This document shows, piece after piece, positions 15,859 through 25,378 of a DNA stretch of 64,000 nt. The stretch covers positions 186,001 through 250,000 of the forward strand of contig CAYOEA010000001.1 of NCBI GenBank assembly GCA_964402995.1. Direction: 5' to 3'. The stretch's first letter is position 1; each line of letters begins with the position of its first letter. A program made the position numbers and the translations under genes. Origin of the DNA: GCA-2686295 sp964402995. GTDB taxonomy: Archaea > Nanobdellota > Nanobdellia > Woesearchaeales > GCA-2686295. Under the pieces are notes generated by a model, which saw only the letters and a list, made by a program, of their open reading frames with translations, searched no databases and was not told the origin of the DNA.

Positions 15859-18051
15859 CTAACCAAACATAGGTTCTAAATCAACTCTATTTGAAGTACT
15901 ATAAACACTATAACCATTAAGTTGTTCTAAGTCCTCAATTACAGTCATTTGATCCATAGCAACTGCAACAGAATAAACTGTTAACTTATCACTAACTTTC
16001 AAAACATCCCTAGTAACATTAAAGAAACCACTAGTAGAATTATCTAAAAGAACACCTCCTGAAAGAGTTGTTTCATTAAAAGACATTGCTGGTAAAGTTA
16101 CGCATTCATCCGCGCTAAATAAACCAGTGTCATGACAATCTTCACGTTCAGGTATAGTGATATTTTTCAAAGTATAATTTTCACCTAAATTAAGCATAGA
16201 AATCATTTCCAACCTGTATTGACCAGATATTAACTCAATATTCGCACTTTCAATATCGGAAGAATTAACATAATAAACCCTTGTAAATTCAGGTTCAGAG
16301 AAACTACCTTGTCTTTCTAAAACAAGAATAACAAATTCATCAGGTCTTAAAAAACCAGTAGTATTAGGTCTGAAAATCCAGTCAGTTTCGTCTAACGAAA
16401 CTAATTCTTTAGTGAGTGGCATTGTGCTAATATCTAATTTAATATTGGATATAGGTTCTAATTCTAACACAACCAAGCCAGACTGATCAACAGAGGTATC
16501 TAAACTAACAGAACTATAAGCATAACCTTCTTTCTCAGCAGAAATTAATCCACCAATACAAATAGGTAATTGAGATGTTACAATTGCATCAATTCCAACT
16601 ATAGAAGACTCACCCACAAGAGTTGATTCCTCGCCACACTCATATAAAACTAAAACTTCAGATAAAGGTAAACCAGAATAAGCATCAAGAACTTTAACGG
16701 TAACATTTCCAGAAGTTCTTTGATCAAGATTTGAGAATAAAGAAGGAGTAAAATCTTCAAACTCAGATGTTAAATCAATAACCTCATCACCAGATGAAAG
16801 CGGTTGATTACTTCTAATATTAACTTCGAATGCAAACTGAAAAGTATAACCCTTCAAATTAAACGCTTCATCATCTTTAACAGATACAACTATAGGATAT
16901 GCAACATCATAAGAAAATTTGTAAGTTTTCATACCAACAGGTATAAATGCAAAACTATCCACCATCTCAGGCATAATAACACCACTACCAGGGTTGACAT
17001 CAACATACATATTCCACCAAGGAAAATAAGAAAAGTCTATTTCCAACTTAGATAATTCATCTGTTGGAAAATTAATAGGATACTCAAATCTATTATATAC
17101 AGATTCTTCAGTAGAATCAGCACTCAAATAAACAAAATAATTCTCAGATCCAATAATTTGATTATAAGCAATATTCTCAGAAATAAATCTAGATAAATCT
17201 TCTTGAACATCAGTGATAAACCACATTTTAGGAGAAGAATAAGTAAATACAGTAGGACCTTCAATAGGAGGAATTAGCATTTCGCCAAGAGAATAGAAAT
17301 TAATTATTTCGAGAGTAAAATATTCAAATAAATCAGTACTAGGAGATAATTCAGTCTCAATTAAAATTTCAAAAGCCAAATCATAAACTCTTCGCATATC
17401 TAAATCAACAACAGAAACAAAATCTTTTGAAGTAATAACAGAAGACTCAGATTTTATTTCAATAGGATACTCTAAATTTATCCAAGTATTAATTTCAGAA
17501 AAAGTAACCTTCGCAGTAGTATCCCCCATCTTAGTAATTTCATAAAGACCAGAATCAGTAAACACAGAAAAATCATTGATACAAGAATCAATATTTTCAA
17601 CAACATAATCTTCTAACTGAGATTGAATAGAAGTTGAAGACGCGCCTTCAAGTAAAGGCATATTATATTCAAAAACGCAATTAGAACAATCATTAGAACT
17701 CTTTAAATGATACCAATAAGGAATCAAAGTTCCAGATCCAGGAAACATATCAACTGAATTTGCCATCCAAGGAAAATTATCAATAGCGAAAAAACCTTGC
17801 TCAGAAGGATAAATATATCCACCACCCACACCAACTTTAACTAAAGCTTCAGATAAAATATCATTCGCACAAGATTCAATTAACTCAGTAACTTGCGCAG
17901 GAGGAGTTGACAAAGTACCATAAATAACACTAGTATCATCAGTTTGATCCATGGAAATACTCTTAGTAATATATAAGAATAAACCAACTAGTATAAGTAA
18001 AACAATACCTAAAATGACGAATATTGTAATTTGAGCTTTTTTATTTAACAT
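15859..18051 (-). CDS. Large surface protein with pilin-like N-terminus
   Basis: A 730-aa exported protein. The N-terminus MLNKKAQITIFVILGIVLLI is a short basic segment then one long hydrophobic helix, the form seen on many DPANN surface proteins and similar to a class III (pilin-like) signal. The external part contains two related segments around FPWMANSVDMFPGSGTLIP and FPWWNMYVDVNPGSGVIMP, and an Ig-like/carboxypeptidase-regulatory-like domain near 440-510 (TVKVLDAYSGLPLSEVLVLY). Start choice: GGAGGG sits 6 nt before the ATG at 18051, and TGATG couples it to the upstream gene stop. Function is inferred as cell surface or adhesion. Confidence 0.75.
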   Translation of the reverse strand: MLNKKAQITIFVILGIVLLILVGLFLYITKSISMDQTDDTSVIYGTLSTPPAQVTELIESCANDILSEALVKVGVGGGYIYPSEQGFFAIDNFPWMANSVDMFPGSGTLIPYWYHLKSSNDCSNCVFEYNMPLLEGASSTSIQSQLEDYVVENIDSCINDFSVFTDSGLYEITKMGDTTAKVTFSEINTWINLEYPIEIKSESSVITSKDFVSVVDLDMRRVYDLAFEILIETELSPSTDLFEYFTLEIINFYSLGEMLIPPIEGPTVFTYSSPKMWFITDVQEDLSRFISENIAYNQIIGSENYFVYLSADSTEESVYNRFEYPINFPTDELSKLEIDFSYFPWWNMYVDVNPGSGVIMPEMVDSFAFIPVGMKTYKFSYDVAYPIVVSVKDDEAFNLKGYTFQFAFEVNIRSNQPLSSGDEVIDLTSEFEDFTPSLFSNLDQRTSGNVTVKVLDAYSGLPLSEVLVLYECGEESTLVGESSIVGIDAIVTSQLPICIGGLISAEKEGYAYSSVSLDTSVDQSGLVVLELEPISNIKLDISTMPLTKELVSLDETDWIFRPNTTGFLRPDEFVILVLERQGSFSEPEFTRVYYVNSSDIESANIELISGQYRLEMISMLNLGENYTLKNITIPEREDCHDTGLFSADECVTLPAMSFNETTLSGGVLLDNSTSGFFNVTRDVLKVSDKLTVYSVAVAMDQMTVIEDLEQLNGYSVYSTSNRVDLEPMFG

Positions 18052-21000
18052 CACTTACCCTCCACGAAATTCTGACATAACATGTTACCGCCACTAAGGC
18101 CTGAAGTATCATCAAAGAATCTATTTAACTGATTCCCTAAAAATTTAATACATACTTTTGAATAAAGATGGTCATCAGCAAAAATAATTGAAGATGAGCC
18201 ACTAAATTTAATCGCCTTATCACCCGGCAAAGTAATTGAAGAATTACCGCCAGCTTCAGGAATTAAATCAGTTACAACTTTATTATCAATCCATAATTCA
18301 AACTCTAATTCTGCATCGCCATCAAACAAACCACTAGTATGATCGCCAACCAAGACACCACCAGTAATAATATATTGATAAGTGTCTCCAGATGCATTAT
18401 ATAATAAATTTCTAATCCCTTCAATATGAGCAGCAGTTCTAGGATAATCATAACTGCCAGCTGAAATTATAGGCGAAGTAGTTGGAGTTCCAGTCTCAGC
18501 AGTACCTCTAATAGCATTACAAACTAAAGTATCAAGCCCAGCAGTTGCAGCTTGACCAACATCAGAATCAAGAGCTTTATCAACAGTTGCAGACCAACCA
18601 GCTGAAGAAGCACCTAAAAATCCATCAGGACCAACTACTTGTGAAGTTAAACGACCAAAAGCAACAGCATGCTTATATGCTTCAGCATTAGTTCCCCAGG
18701 CAATATTGTATTTTTCATCATTCTTAAGCCTTTTTGCAGCTCTATCTTTAGCTTTGTTAGCGTCTTCAAGGTCCTTAGTAACCAATTCCGATGCAGCTGT
18801 ATTTTCATCACGAATATCTTCAACCGAAACACCTTCAGCGCCTAATTTTTTAGCATTATCAGGAAGATTTTCATTATATTCATTCTTAGAATTTGCGATA
18901 TTATCTTCTAATTCCAAAATTCTGCTTCTAAGATCATCTTCAGTTTCTTTTGTTAAATCAAGATCCCCTTCATTAATATTTTCCACATCTAAGTAGTCAC
19001 CATTTGACAACCTGTCATTAACTGCACTCAATTGAGCAAGTAATATTTCATATTGATCAAGTTGTTCATTTTGATTAGCAATAGCCGCATTACGAGCAGC
19101 AGCGGTAGTTTCACCTTCAGAATGAGCATTTATAGCATTAATATAAGCATTGAGCGGATTATTAAGATCCGTATCATCTATATTTAATCGCAATTTTAAA
19201 GCAGTTATATAATTTGTATATTGTTTCATTTGATCGTTGAGAGTTCTATCTACTACCTCTAAACTAGGAATTCCATCCCCTTCTTCAGTAGGAGTAGACT
19301 CAGGTTTTTGTACTGCATCACTAGCAAGATGATCAGTTGCATCAGCATTAGCGGCAGCTTCGGCAGCAGCAACTTCGGCAGCAGCAGCAGCGGCAGCAGC
19401 AGCAGGATCGTTAGCAGCGGCAGCGGCAGCGACAGCAGCGGCAGCGGCAGCTTTGGCAGCAGCATCAGCTACAAGTTTTGCTTGTGCATAATAATCTTCA
19501 TAAGTGTAAGATTTTCCATTTTCATAAAATATCATAAGATTATTTGGATCCACAGTTGATCCATCAGGATTGATGAGTTTCACACTATATCCAGTAGGAT
19601 TACCATTTTTATCAACAAGACCACACCCACCATAAACAGTACATTTCACAGTACTCCCAGCAGGAATTGTTTTATAAGTATCACTATAACCAGGCACAGA
19701 ACTATTATATGTACTTCCTTGAGAATATAATTCAGCAACTTCAAGAGTGGTCATATACAACTCAGTATCAGGATCAATACGTATTGCAGCTTCACATGCC
19801 TCACCATTTAGACTCAAACCCAAAGGCTCACCTATCTGTTTTACAGTATGATAAAAAGCGTTTACTTCTTCCAAAGAATTCATCGCAACACACGCACCGT
19901 GAATAATTGCAAAACCTTTCATAGGCTTACATAACAAACCAAGAGCAGTACCAAATAAAGTAACAGGATCAGATATAAGCATTTCAACAGTATCACCTAT
20001 TTCACCTGCAAGAGCAGTATAAGGAAAACTATCAAAGACTCCACCCCAAATAAATTTACATTGAGCATAGTTTCTAGTCCCAGTACAAGCAGAAATTGAA
20101 ACTCCAAAGTTTTGAACATCAAGTTTAAGACAATTTAGATAATGACAATCAATCGTATTGTAAGTTTGAATATGATAAAGAATCGCAGGAGCACATACTT
20201 TAGCTACAGATGCAAGCATATTATTATAAGGATTAAGTAATTGTTTTGCATTATCATATCCTGCAGCTTTAGCCATTCCTTCCAATCCAGGCCAATCAGC
20301 AACTGCATCAGTTATTTTTTCTTGCCATTTTGCGCTACAAGTAATTATCGGACATACTTCATTTGCTAAAGGTTCTAAAACATCACCTGCAACACCATTA
20401 ATTGCACCAGTAACACCATCAAAAATGCCAGAAATTCCTTCAAGAGGAGCATAAACTTTTGCTGCATAACCCAAAGCAGAATCAGCAGCCCCTAAAGCAC
20501 CTTTAACTATATTAACTTTTTGAACAATCTTACACATAGAATACAAAGGATTCAAATATTGTGAAATATCATCAATAACTTTTTGAGTATCAGTTGAAGA
20601 TTTCTGAACTCGATCTATTTCTTCTTGTAATAACTGACTCATACTTTGTACAGAGTCAAATTTTACTTCTAAAAAAAAATTATCTTTTTCATAAACTCTT
20701 GTTGCATATCTGCCTTTCTTGGTTAATAAACCAACTGAACAATTATACGTTACCTTAGATACATTATTATAATATGAACCACCAGCAGGCATCCATGCTT
20801 GGACGTATAAACTGTTAATTCCAGGATAAGAATTCATAATTTCAACTTTGGCTAAAGGTGCTTGCTTAGATTGAGCATCTACACCTTCACAAGTTATCCT
20901 TGCATTTTCAAGAGCAACAATTTCAGGCGAACCAGATTTACCAATTAAACTTACTTGAGCAGATACTATTCTTGGGAATTCCATATGATTCTTGGACATG

Positions 21001-22109
21001 GTAGTTGGACTTTGTAATTTTGTTTCAACAGCCCAATAATTAGGAGCTGCATCTTGATCTAAACCATAAACAAAGAAAGTTTTTGTTAACTCATTAGTGT
21101 TTCCAACAGAATCCATTAATACATAATCTATGATAGCATCAAAAGGTACGTGATCTTCTGGAATACTCGCAATAAATTCACATCTCCAGTTATTGGCATA
21201 TCTAACACAAGTTTTAGTTAAAGCTTCACCACCAAGATGAGTTAAGTTCATATAAACTTTAGGCGCATGTTCACTGTTTTCAATAACATCAACAACGATT
21301 GAAACAGCATCTCCAGCTCGAGTAATATTTAAACCAGATGTTGCTTCAATTGAAATATTTTTTAATTTAGGTTTTTCAGCATCACACAATAAACTTTTAG
21401 TCATTGAATTATCAAGCATGTTAAAAGCATCATCAAAAGTTTGACTTTTAATTATAGATAAAGAAATTGTTTGATCATGAGCGCAAGTAATTCTTGGATT
21501 CCCATAACAAGTCATGCCAGAACAATTCTGAACGAGTATAGTGCCAGAAGTACCTAGTTTATATGCAACATTTTTGTCATCAAAAGAACCAGGACTATCT
21601 TGGAATTGAAACTTCATCTTAATATATTTTCCAGAAGGAACAGAACAATTCTCAGTTGTACAAGAATCAGGACCTAAAGAAACAATAGTAGGTCTTGTAT
21701 TATCAATAGAGAAAGTATAAGATTTGTTTACTTCAACGGTTTCATTTCCATGAATTTTAAAATTAATATTAACATTTGCTTGAGGCAATTTTAGTTTTAT
21801 ACTTCTAATCCAACATTCAAAAGTGGAATTATCAATTTTGTCACAAGTTGTTTTGTGAACCATAGTGTCAAAATAATGATGAGTTTGAGCATACATAATG
21901 TTAGAATGAAGACCAGAATAATCAACATTAAAAGATTCAAAGTCAATACCGGTAACAACAATTTTCATATCAGAACTTGGAAATGTTGAAGAAGTTGAGA
22001 CTGCACCAATAGGCTCGCCACGATGGTAAAATTCGAGTTCAGAAACGTCAAGAGCAGATGATAGCGGTAAAATTAGAATAAAAATTGCCAAAAAATAAAT
22101 CCACCTCAT
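18051..22109 (-). CDS. Giant secreted surface protein, 1352 aa
   Basis: Signal peptide MRWIYFLAIFILILPLSSALD, then a long exported chain. The first ~400 residues are beta-rich with Ig/cadherin-like repeats (TRPTIVSLGPDSC, EKPKLKNISIEATSG) and many paired Cys. A central region (about 500-830) has hydrophobic and Cys segments. Residues about 883-926 are an Ala-rich low-complexity tract, followed by acidic coiled-coil stretches (about 960-1110) and a beta-rich C-terminal part. There is no C-terminal membrane anchor. GAGGT lies 8 nt before the ATG. It is translated together with the pilin-like protein through a TGATG overlap, which suggests that they form one surface structure. Confidence 0.75.
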   Translation of the reverse strand: MRWIYFLAIFILILPLSSALDVSELEFYHRGEPIGAVSTSSTFPSSDMKIVVTGIDFESFNVDYSGLHSNIMYAQTHHYFDTMVHKTTCDKIDNSTFECWIRSIKLKLPQANVNINFKIHGNETVEVNKSYTFSIDNTRPTIVSLGPDSCTTENCSVPSGKYIKMKFQFQDSPGSFDDKNVAYKLGTSGTILVQNCSGMTCYGNPRITCAHDQTISLSIIKSQTFDDAFNMLDNSMTKSLLCDAEKPKLKNISIEATSGLNITRAGDAVSIVVDVIENSEHAPKVYMNLTHLGGEALTKTCVRYANNWRCEFIASIPEDHVPFDAIIDYVLMDSVGNTNELTKTFFVYGLDQDAAPNYWAVETKLQSPTTMSKNHMEFPRIVSAQVSLIGKSGSPEIVALENARITCEGVDAQSKQAPLAKVEIMNSYPGINSLYVQAWMPAGGSYYNNVSKVTYNCSVGLLTKKGRYATRVYEKDNFFLEVKFDSVQSMSQLLQEEIDRVQKSSTDTQKVIDDISQYLNPLYSMCKIVQKVNIVKGALGAADSALGYAAKVYAPLEGISGIFDGVTGAINGVAGDVLEPLANEVCPIITCSAKWQEKITDAVADWPGLEGMAKAAGYDNAKQLLNPYNNMLASVAKVCAPAILYHIQTYNTIDCHYLNCLKLDVQNFGVSISACTGTRNYAQCKFIWGGVFDSFPYTALAGEIGDTVEMLISDPVTLFGTALGLLCKPMKGFAIIHGACVAMNSLEEVNAFYHTVKQIGEPLGLSLNGEACEAAIRIDPDTELYMTTLEVAELYSQGSTYNSSVPGYSDTYKTIPAGSTVKCTVYGGCGLVDKNGNPTGYSVKLINPDGSTVDPNNLMIFYENGKSYTYEDYYAQAKLVADAAAKAAAAAAVAAAAAANDPAAAAAAAAAEVAAAEAAANADATDHLASDAVQKPESTPTEEGDGIPSLEVVDRTLNDQMKQYTNYITALKLRLNIDDTDLNNPLNAYINAINAHSEGETTAAARNAAIANQNEQLDQYEILLAQLSAVNDRLSNGDYLDVENINEGDLDLTKETEDDLRSRILELEDNIANSKNEYNENLPDNAKKLGAEGVSVEDIRDENTAASELVTKDLEDANKAKDRAAKRLKNDEKYNIAWGTNAEAYKHAVAFGRLTSQVVGPDGFLGASSAGWSATVDKALDSDVGQAATAGLDTLVCNAIRGTAETGTPTTSPIISAGSYDYPRTAAHIEGIRNLLYNASGDTYQYIITGGVLVGDHTSGLFDGDAELEFELWIDNKVVTDLIPEAGGNSSITLPGDKAIKFSGSSSIIFADDHLYSKVCIKFLGNQLNRFFDDTSGLSGGNMLCQNFVEGK

Positions 22110-22253
22110 AATACTAACCTCTTATTAATAGATAAACTATCTAAGTATTGACTTATATAGTTTTCTATTTAAAATATTGATTCTAAATAAGAAAAAATAG
22201 AGGATGAATTAATAAAATAAAGAAAATAAAGAAAAAATAAAAACTAATAAAAT

Positions 22254-22676
22254 CTAACTTTTCATCTTTTTAGTAAGGATAATTTTCTCATTACACTTAC
22301 CACATAAAAATACGACTGCATCTGCTGCTTTCTTTTTACCAGTTTTAGGATTTAAAAGTTGAACTTTCTGTCTTTTGAAAGGGGTTGCTATTTCACCTTC
22401 AGTTTGACATTCAGGACAAGTGTATTGAATATTACAAGTTAAAGTGTCTTCATATTCTCCTTTCTCAACTGTATGATTGCATTCAGGACAGACATACTCT
22501 AAAGCTCTTGTTTTAGCTTTCTTAGTCTTTGGATTAACAGGTTTTCCCATTAAACCTTTACTACACTTAGGGCAATTTTCTCTAAAAACCCATGCAACAG
22601 CCTTTCCAGTACTGCCTAGTTGTCTTCTTGTAAAATAAACACATTCACCCATACTTTCCGGAAATCTTAATGACAT
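22254..22676 (-). CDS. Multi-zinc-ribbon protein, 140 aa
   Basis: A small basic protein with Cys pairs spread along its length: CPKC near residue 35, CPEC near 63, C..CPEC near 81-89 and CGKC near 124. These suggest at least two zinc ribbons. Basic linkers such as VNPKTKKAKTR and LNPKTGKKKAAD follow ribbon strands in both halves, so the protein looks like an internal duplication. It probably binds nucleic acid or protein. It lies 12 nt downstream of the DegT-like gene. Confidence 0.7.
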   Translation of the reverse strand: MSLRFPESMGECVYFTRRQLGSTGKAVAWVFRENCPKCSKGLMGKPVNPKTKKAKTRALEYVCPECNHTVEKGEYEDTLTCNIQYTCPECQTEGEIATPFKRQKVQLLNPKTGKKKAADAVVFLCGKCNEKIILTKKMKS

Positions 22677-22688
22677 TTTTTAAATACC

Positions 22689-23474
22689 TCACGAAACTAA
22701 TCGTTTTATTTCAATGCTAATAGCATCATCGAGTACTCGAATATATTTTGGACACTCAACCCACTCTAAGTTTTCTTGCTCACAATACTTTATTAATTTT
22801 TCCTTCTCAGATTCAGAAGAAAAACGAACAATAACATTTAAACCAAATTTATCAGGATGAATAATATCAAAATCCTTTAAATCAATTTTAACTTTATTAA
22901 CTATTTTTTTTAAGAAAGATAATCGGTTATTTAAGTTTGTAAGTTTTGAAAATAAAGTTTTAAAATCTAAATCTAAAAATTCAAACTTTTTGAAAAATTC
23001 TAAGAATTCATCATTATCAGTTGCGATAAAACCACCTTCACCAAGATCAATTGGCTTCCATCGACCGAAACTGCAAACAAGGATATCTCCAAACATTGCA
23101 TCTTTTGAACCAACACTACCACAAATATCATTAATCATAATAGAAGAATTTTGTTTACAAGAAGAGTATAAACTCTCAGAATCTTGATCAATAAAATAAC
23201 CAGGCATTGAATTAAATAATAAAACAGAGTTTGATTCATTAAATTCCGAAATTGAACCAAAATCAGTCATAATTATATTTTCAGTAAGTTTTAACTTCTT
23301 AATATATTGAGGATAAGTCATCCACCCACCCATATCAGGAATGAATATATCAGAAAATCCTTTTTCTTGAACAAGTTTTAAAGATGCAAGGATTGCAGAA
23401 TTACATCTAGAAGTAAATATTATATGTTTCTTTGAAGTAAGTTTTTTTAGAAACTCCTCGCATTTATCTTTCAT
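22689..23474 (-). CDS. Short DegT/DnrJ-like PLP-dependent aminotransferase
   Basis: Fold-type I PLP enzyme related to sugar aminotransferases. Visible are an N-terminal FTSRCNSAILASLKL segment, IPDMGGWMTYPQ, the PLP-ring Asp D116 in MINDICGSVGS and the Schiff-base Lys K140 in CSFGRWKPIDLGEGGFIAT. At 261 aa it is about 100 residues shorter than usual family members, mainly in the C-terminal domain. It could be a minimal archaeal form or a degraded enzyme; the conserved Lys argues for activity. The substrate is unknown. Confidence 0.7.
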   Translation of the reverse strand: MKDKCEEFLKKLTSKKHIIFTSRCNSAILASLKLVQEKGFSDIFIPDMGGWMTYPQYIKKLKLTENIIMTDFGSISEFNESNSVLLFNSMPGYFIDQDSESLYSSCKQNSSIMINDICGSVGSKDAMFGDILVCSFGRWKPIDLGEGGFIATDNDEFLEFFKKFEFLDLDFKTLFSKLTNLNNRLSFLKKIVNKVKIDLKDFDIIHPDKFGLNVIVRFSSESEKEKLIKYCEQENLEWVECPKYIRVLDDAISIEIKRLVS

Positions 23475-23569
23475 AATAAGTAAAACAAAGAAGTAGTTAA
23501 TAAATCTAATTATTTGAACTTAAAAGTTTTAGATAAGATTTAAATAATTAAAAGATTAAAATAGATAAT

Positions 23570-23830
23570 ATGAATACAAAAACTAAAAATCCAACAGTTG
23601 CAGCCATTCTTAATTTTTTAATTCCAGGAATAGGTTATTTGTATGCACAAAAAAGAGAACACTTTGGATGGATGATACTTTCTTCAACAATAATACTAGG
23701 AGTATATAGTCTAAATAAACCTGACTTGATGAGAGATGGAGTATTTATGATTGCAACTGCAATATTATCACTAGCATTTGCTTATGATGTATACTTTGAA
23801 ATGACGCAGAGTAAGAAAATTAAGAAATAG
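23570..23830 (+). CDS. TM2-type small membrane protein
   Basis: An 86-residue protein with two or three hydrophobic helices. The beginning NPTVAAILNFLIPGIGYLYAQKREHFGW matches the TM2/DUF5683-like pattern (an AxxLNFxxPGxGxxYxG stretch, then a second helix). A DPDLMRDG-like polar loop and a YDVYFEM end follow. The family has no set function. It is divergent from the DegT-like gene and just before the tRNA-Thr repeat region. Confidence 0.7.
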   Translation: MNTKTKNPTVAAILNFLIPGIGYLYAQKREHFGWMILSSTIILGVYSLNKPDLMRDGVFMIATAILSLAFAYDVYFEMTQSKKIKK

Positions 23831-23908
23831 AATAAATTCAGAATATAATTCTTTAAAGTAAGATTTAAATAATACTGAGAAGTTCAATCAGACAAATAAT
23901 CTAAATTT

Positions 23909-24038
23909 GCCTCTTTAGCAGAACGATTTCGCTCGTTCGTAACGAAAGATGGCATAAAGCCATAGAACAACAAAATAATAATATGCCTCTTTAGCAGAAC
24001 GATTTCGCTCGTTCGTAACGAAAGATGGCATAAAGCCA
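23909..24038 (+). repeat. 76-bp tandem units carrying a copy of the tRNA-Thr 5' end
   Basis: Two units start at 23909 and 23985 (period 76), the second cut by the N run. Each begins with GCCTCTTTAGC, identical to the first 11 nt of tRNA-Thr, and holds two hairpins (GAACGA/TCGTTC and ATGGC/GCCAT). The unit's last part, TAGAACAACAAAATAATAAT, also forms the leader right before the real tRNA, so the array probably runs through the gap up to the tRNA. The region 23831-24160 holds no gene apart from this. Confidence 0.9.
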
Positions 24039-24138
24039 NNNNNNNNNNNNNNNNNNNNNNNNNNNNNNNNNNNNNNNNNNNNNNNNNNNNNNNNNNNNNN
24101 NNNNNNNNNNNNNNNNNNNNNNNNNNNNNNNNNNNNNN
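24039..24138. other. Assembly gap of 100 N
   Basis: Exactly 100 undetermined bases, a usual placeholder for unknown length. It sits inside the 76-bp repeat array, so the true number of units is unknown. Confidence 0.98.
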
Positions 24139-24160
24139 TAGAACAACAAAATAATAATAT

Positions 24161-24232
24161 GCCTCTTTAGCTCAGTGGTAGAGCGTTACCTTGGTAAGGT
24201 AAAGGCCCCGAGTTCGACTCTCGGAAGAGGCT
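24161..24232 (+). tRNA. tRNA-Thr (GGT)
   Basis: Complete cloverleaf: acceptor GCCTCTT/AAGAGGC, D arm GCTC...GAGC, anticodon stem TTACC/GGTAA with loop TTGGTAA giving anticodon GGT, T arm CCGAG-TTCGACT-CTCGG and discriminator T. CCA is not encoded. Its 5' end is copied in the upstream repeat array. Its 3' end is copied at 26894-26915, and its T arm and acceptor can pair with the trailer. Confidence 0.97.
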
Positions 24233-24240
24233 TTCTAAAG
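24219..24240 (+). repeat. attL-like copy: 3' end of tRNA-Thr plus trailer
   Basis: A 22-bp sequence covering the tRNA-Thr 3' end and 8 nt of trailer is found again exactly at 26894-26915. A tRNA 3' end repeated downstream is the usual mark of an integrated element. Confidence 0.8.
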
Positions 24241-24324
24241 CCTCGAGTCGAAGTGCTCAGAATTAAAAAACAATTCTGGCAAGTTGAAAATAAAAACATT
24301 TCCAACTACTCTCAAAAGAGGCTT
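24238..24324. other. Structured element B: tRNA-proximal bulged hairpin
   Basis: An outer stem AAGCCTC/GAGGCTT (24238-24244/24318-24324) encloses GAGTCGAA (complementary to the tRNA-Thr T loop). Inside is a bulged hairpin TGC-T-CAGAATT / AATTCTG-GCA (24254-24281, T257 bulged), followed by an imperfect hairpin AGTTG/CAACT (24282-24307). On the minus strand it is the 3' UTR of the MYG1 gene. The hairpin matches elements A and C in design, with different stem bases. Confidence 0.55.
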
Positions 24325-24333
24325 ATTCTAAAA

Positions 24334-25212
24334 TTATTGATGTTTCTTTGATTCTTCACAAGCAAGTTTTGCAAGCATAATTGCACCTTCCTTAGATTGA
24401 GCAGCTGCAATAAAACGTGCTTTATGACAAAAAATAGCATCAGACACACCAGTAACTTTTGCAAGTTCTTCATTTTGAAGACCAGCCCAAGATTCAGGTA
24501 AATCAATTCTAGAATCATAAGTGTCAAACTCAATAGGAACAGTACTAACAGTCCAAGCACCATCTGAACGACCAAAGACAGCAAGTAATTTATCAGATTC
24601 CTTAATCACAGTTGTTTTCCAAGGACAATATTCTTCTATAACAACATAGTCTTTATCAGAGTATTCTGTTAAAGCCTTACGAACAATTATTTTTGCTGAA
24701 AGCTGCGCCTTAGCAACAGCCATTTCACGAACGAGAATAGATTTTGCAAGTTCAACCGCTTCTAAAAAAGCTGTATCAAACTCTTTTGTTTCTTGAAAAG
24801 TAGGCATGAATAACTCAAGTACTTTACTTAAACCATAAGGCTTAGCACCAAACTTATTTTTACCAAAAGGAACGCCATTATCGATAGCATCAATACCGCA
24901 AATAAGACGAGAATCAATCATTACAGCTTCCTCATTACTACATAGCTTTGAAGAAAAATGTTTCCAAATTAAACCACAAGCAGAATAAGGAGTTCCATCC
25001 ACACGAATATCTTTAAATTCAGGTTGATGATGATCGAAACGATTTGTTTCTAAATCATAAATATAACCCACATCAACAACTATATCTGCTTCAGAAATTA
25101 ACTGAGAGTCTCTTGTACGAACTACTTTTGCATCAGGATGTATTAGCTTAAGAATTGCTACAGCGAAAACGTCATCAGCATGATATGCACCATTATGTGT
25201 TACGATAATCAT
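24334..25212 (-). CDS. MYG1-family protein (DHH-like phosphoesterase/exonuclease)
   Basis: A 292-aa member of the MYG1/UPF0160 family. Eukaryotic MYG1 is a 3'-5' RNA exonuclease. The metal-binding motifs are present: IIVTHNGAYHADDVFA at the N-terminus, VVDVG, RFDHHQPEF and a later GIDAIDNGV. The C-terminal domain has FGRSDGAWTVSTVP and LPESWAGL, both typical. Length is complete. No SD is evident. It lies within the segment bracketed by the two tRNA-Thr 3'-end copies and may have arrived with it. Confidence 0.92.
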   Translation of the reverse strand: MIIVTHNGAYHADDVFAVAILKLIHPDAKVVRTRDSQLISEADIVVDVGYIYDLETNRFDHHQPEFKDIRVDGTPYSACGLIWKHFSSKLCSNEEAVMIDSRLICGIDAIDNGVPFGKNKFGAKPYGLSKVLELFMPTFQETKEFDTAFLEAVELAKSILVREMAVAKAQLSAKIIVRKALTEYSDKDYVVIEEYCPWKTTVIKESDKLLAVFGRSDGAWTVSTVPIEFDTYDSRIDLPESWAGLQNEELAKVTGVSDAIFCHKARFIAAAQSKEGAIMLAKLACEESKKHQ

Positions 25213-25378
25213 TTAGTAAAGAACAATGAGATTGTTTATATGTTTTGCTGGGTGTGCATCACTCTGTTGTATCTAGAAATGTTTTTTATTCTTTATAGTT
25301 TATACCATTTCAACTCCATTTTATAAAGATTGTATGGTAGACACAAGAAATGAATTATGATGCCTGAGCGAAAACCAG

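Noticed and set aside
19308..19465. Trinucleotide repeat GCN tract with long open frames on other strands
   Set aside because: It encodes the Ala-rich segment of the giant surface protein; the other frames are low-complexity shadows.
15859..22109. S-layer protein call
   Set aside because: No S-layer family motif or sorting signal could be recognised; only a general surface role is supported.
23909..24038. Possible CRISPR array (regular repeats next to an assembly gap)
   Set aside because: The whole 76-bp unit is repeated, including any would-be spacer, and there are no cas genes. It is a tandem repeat.
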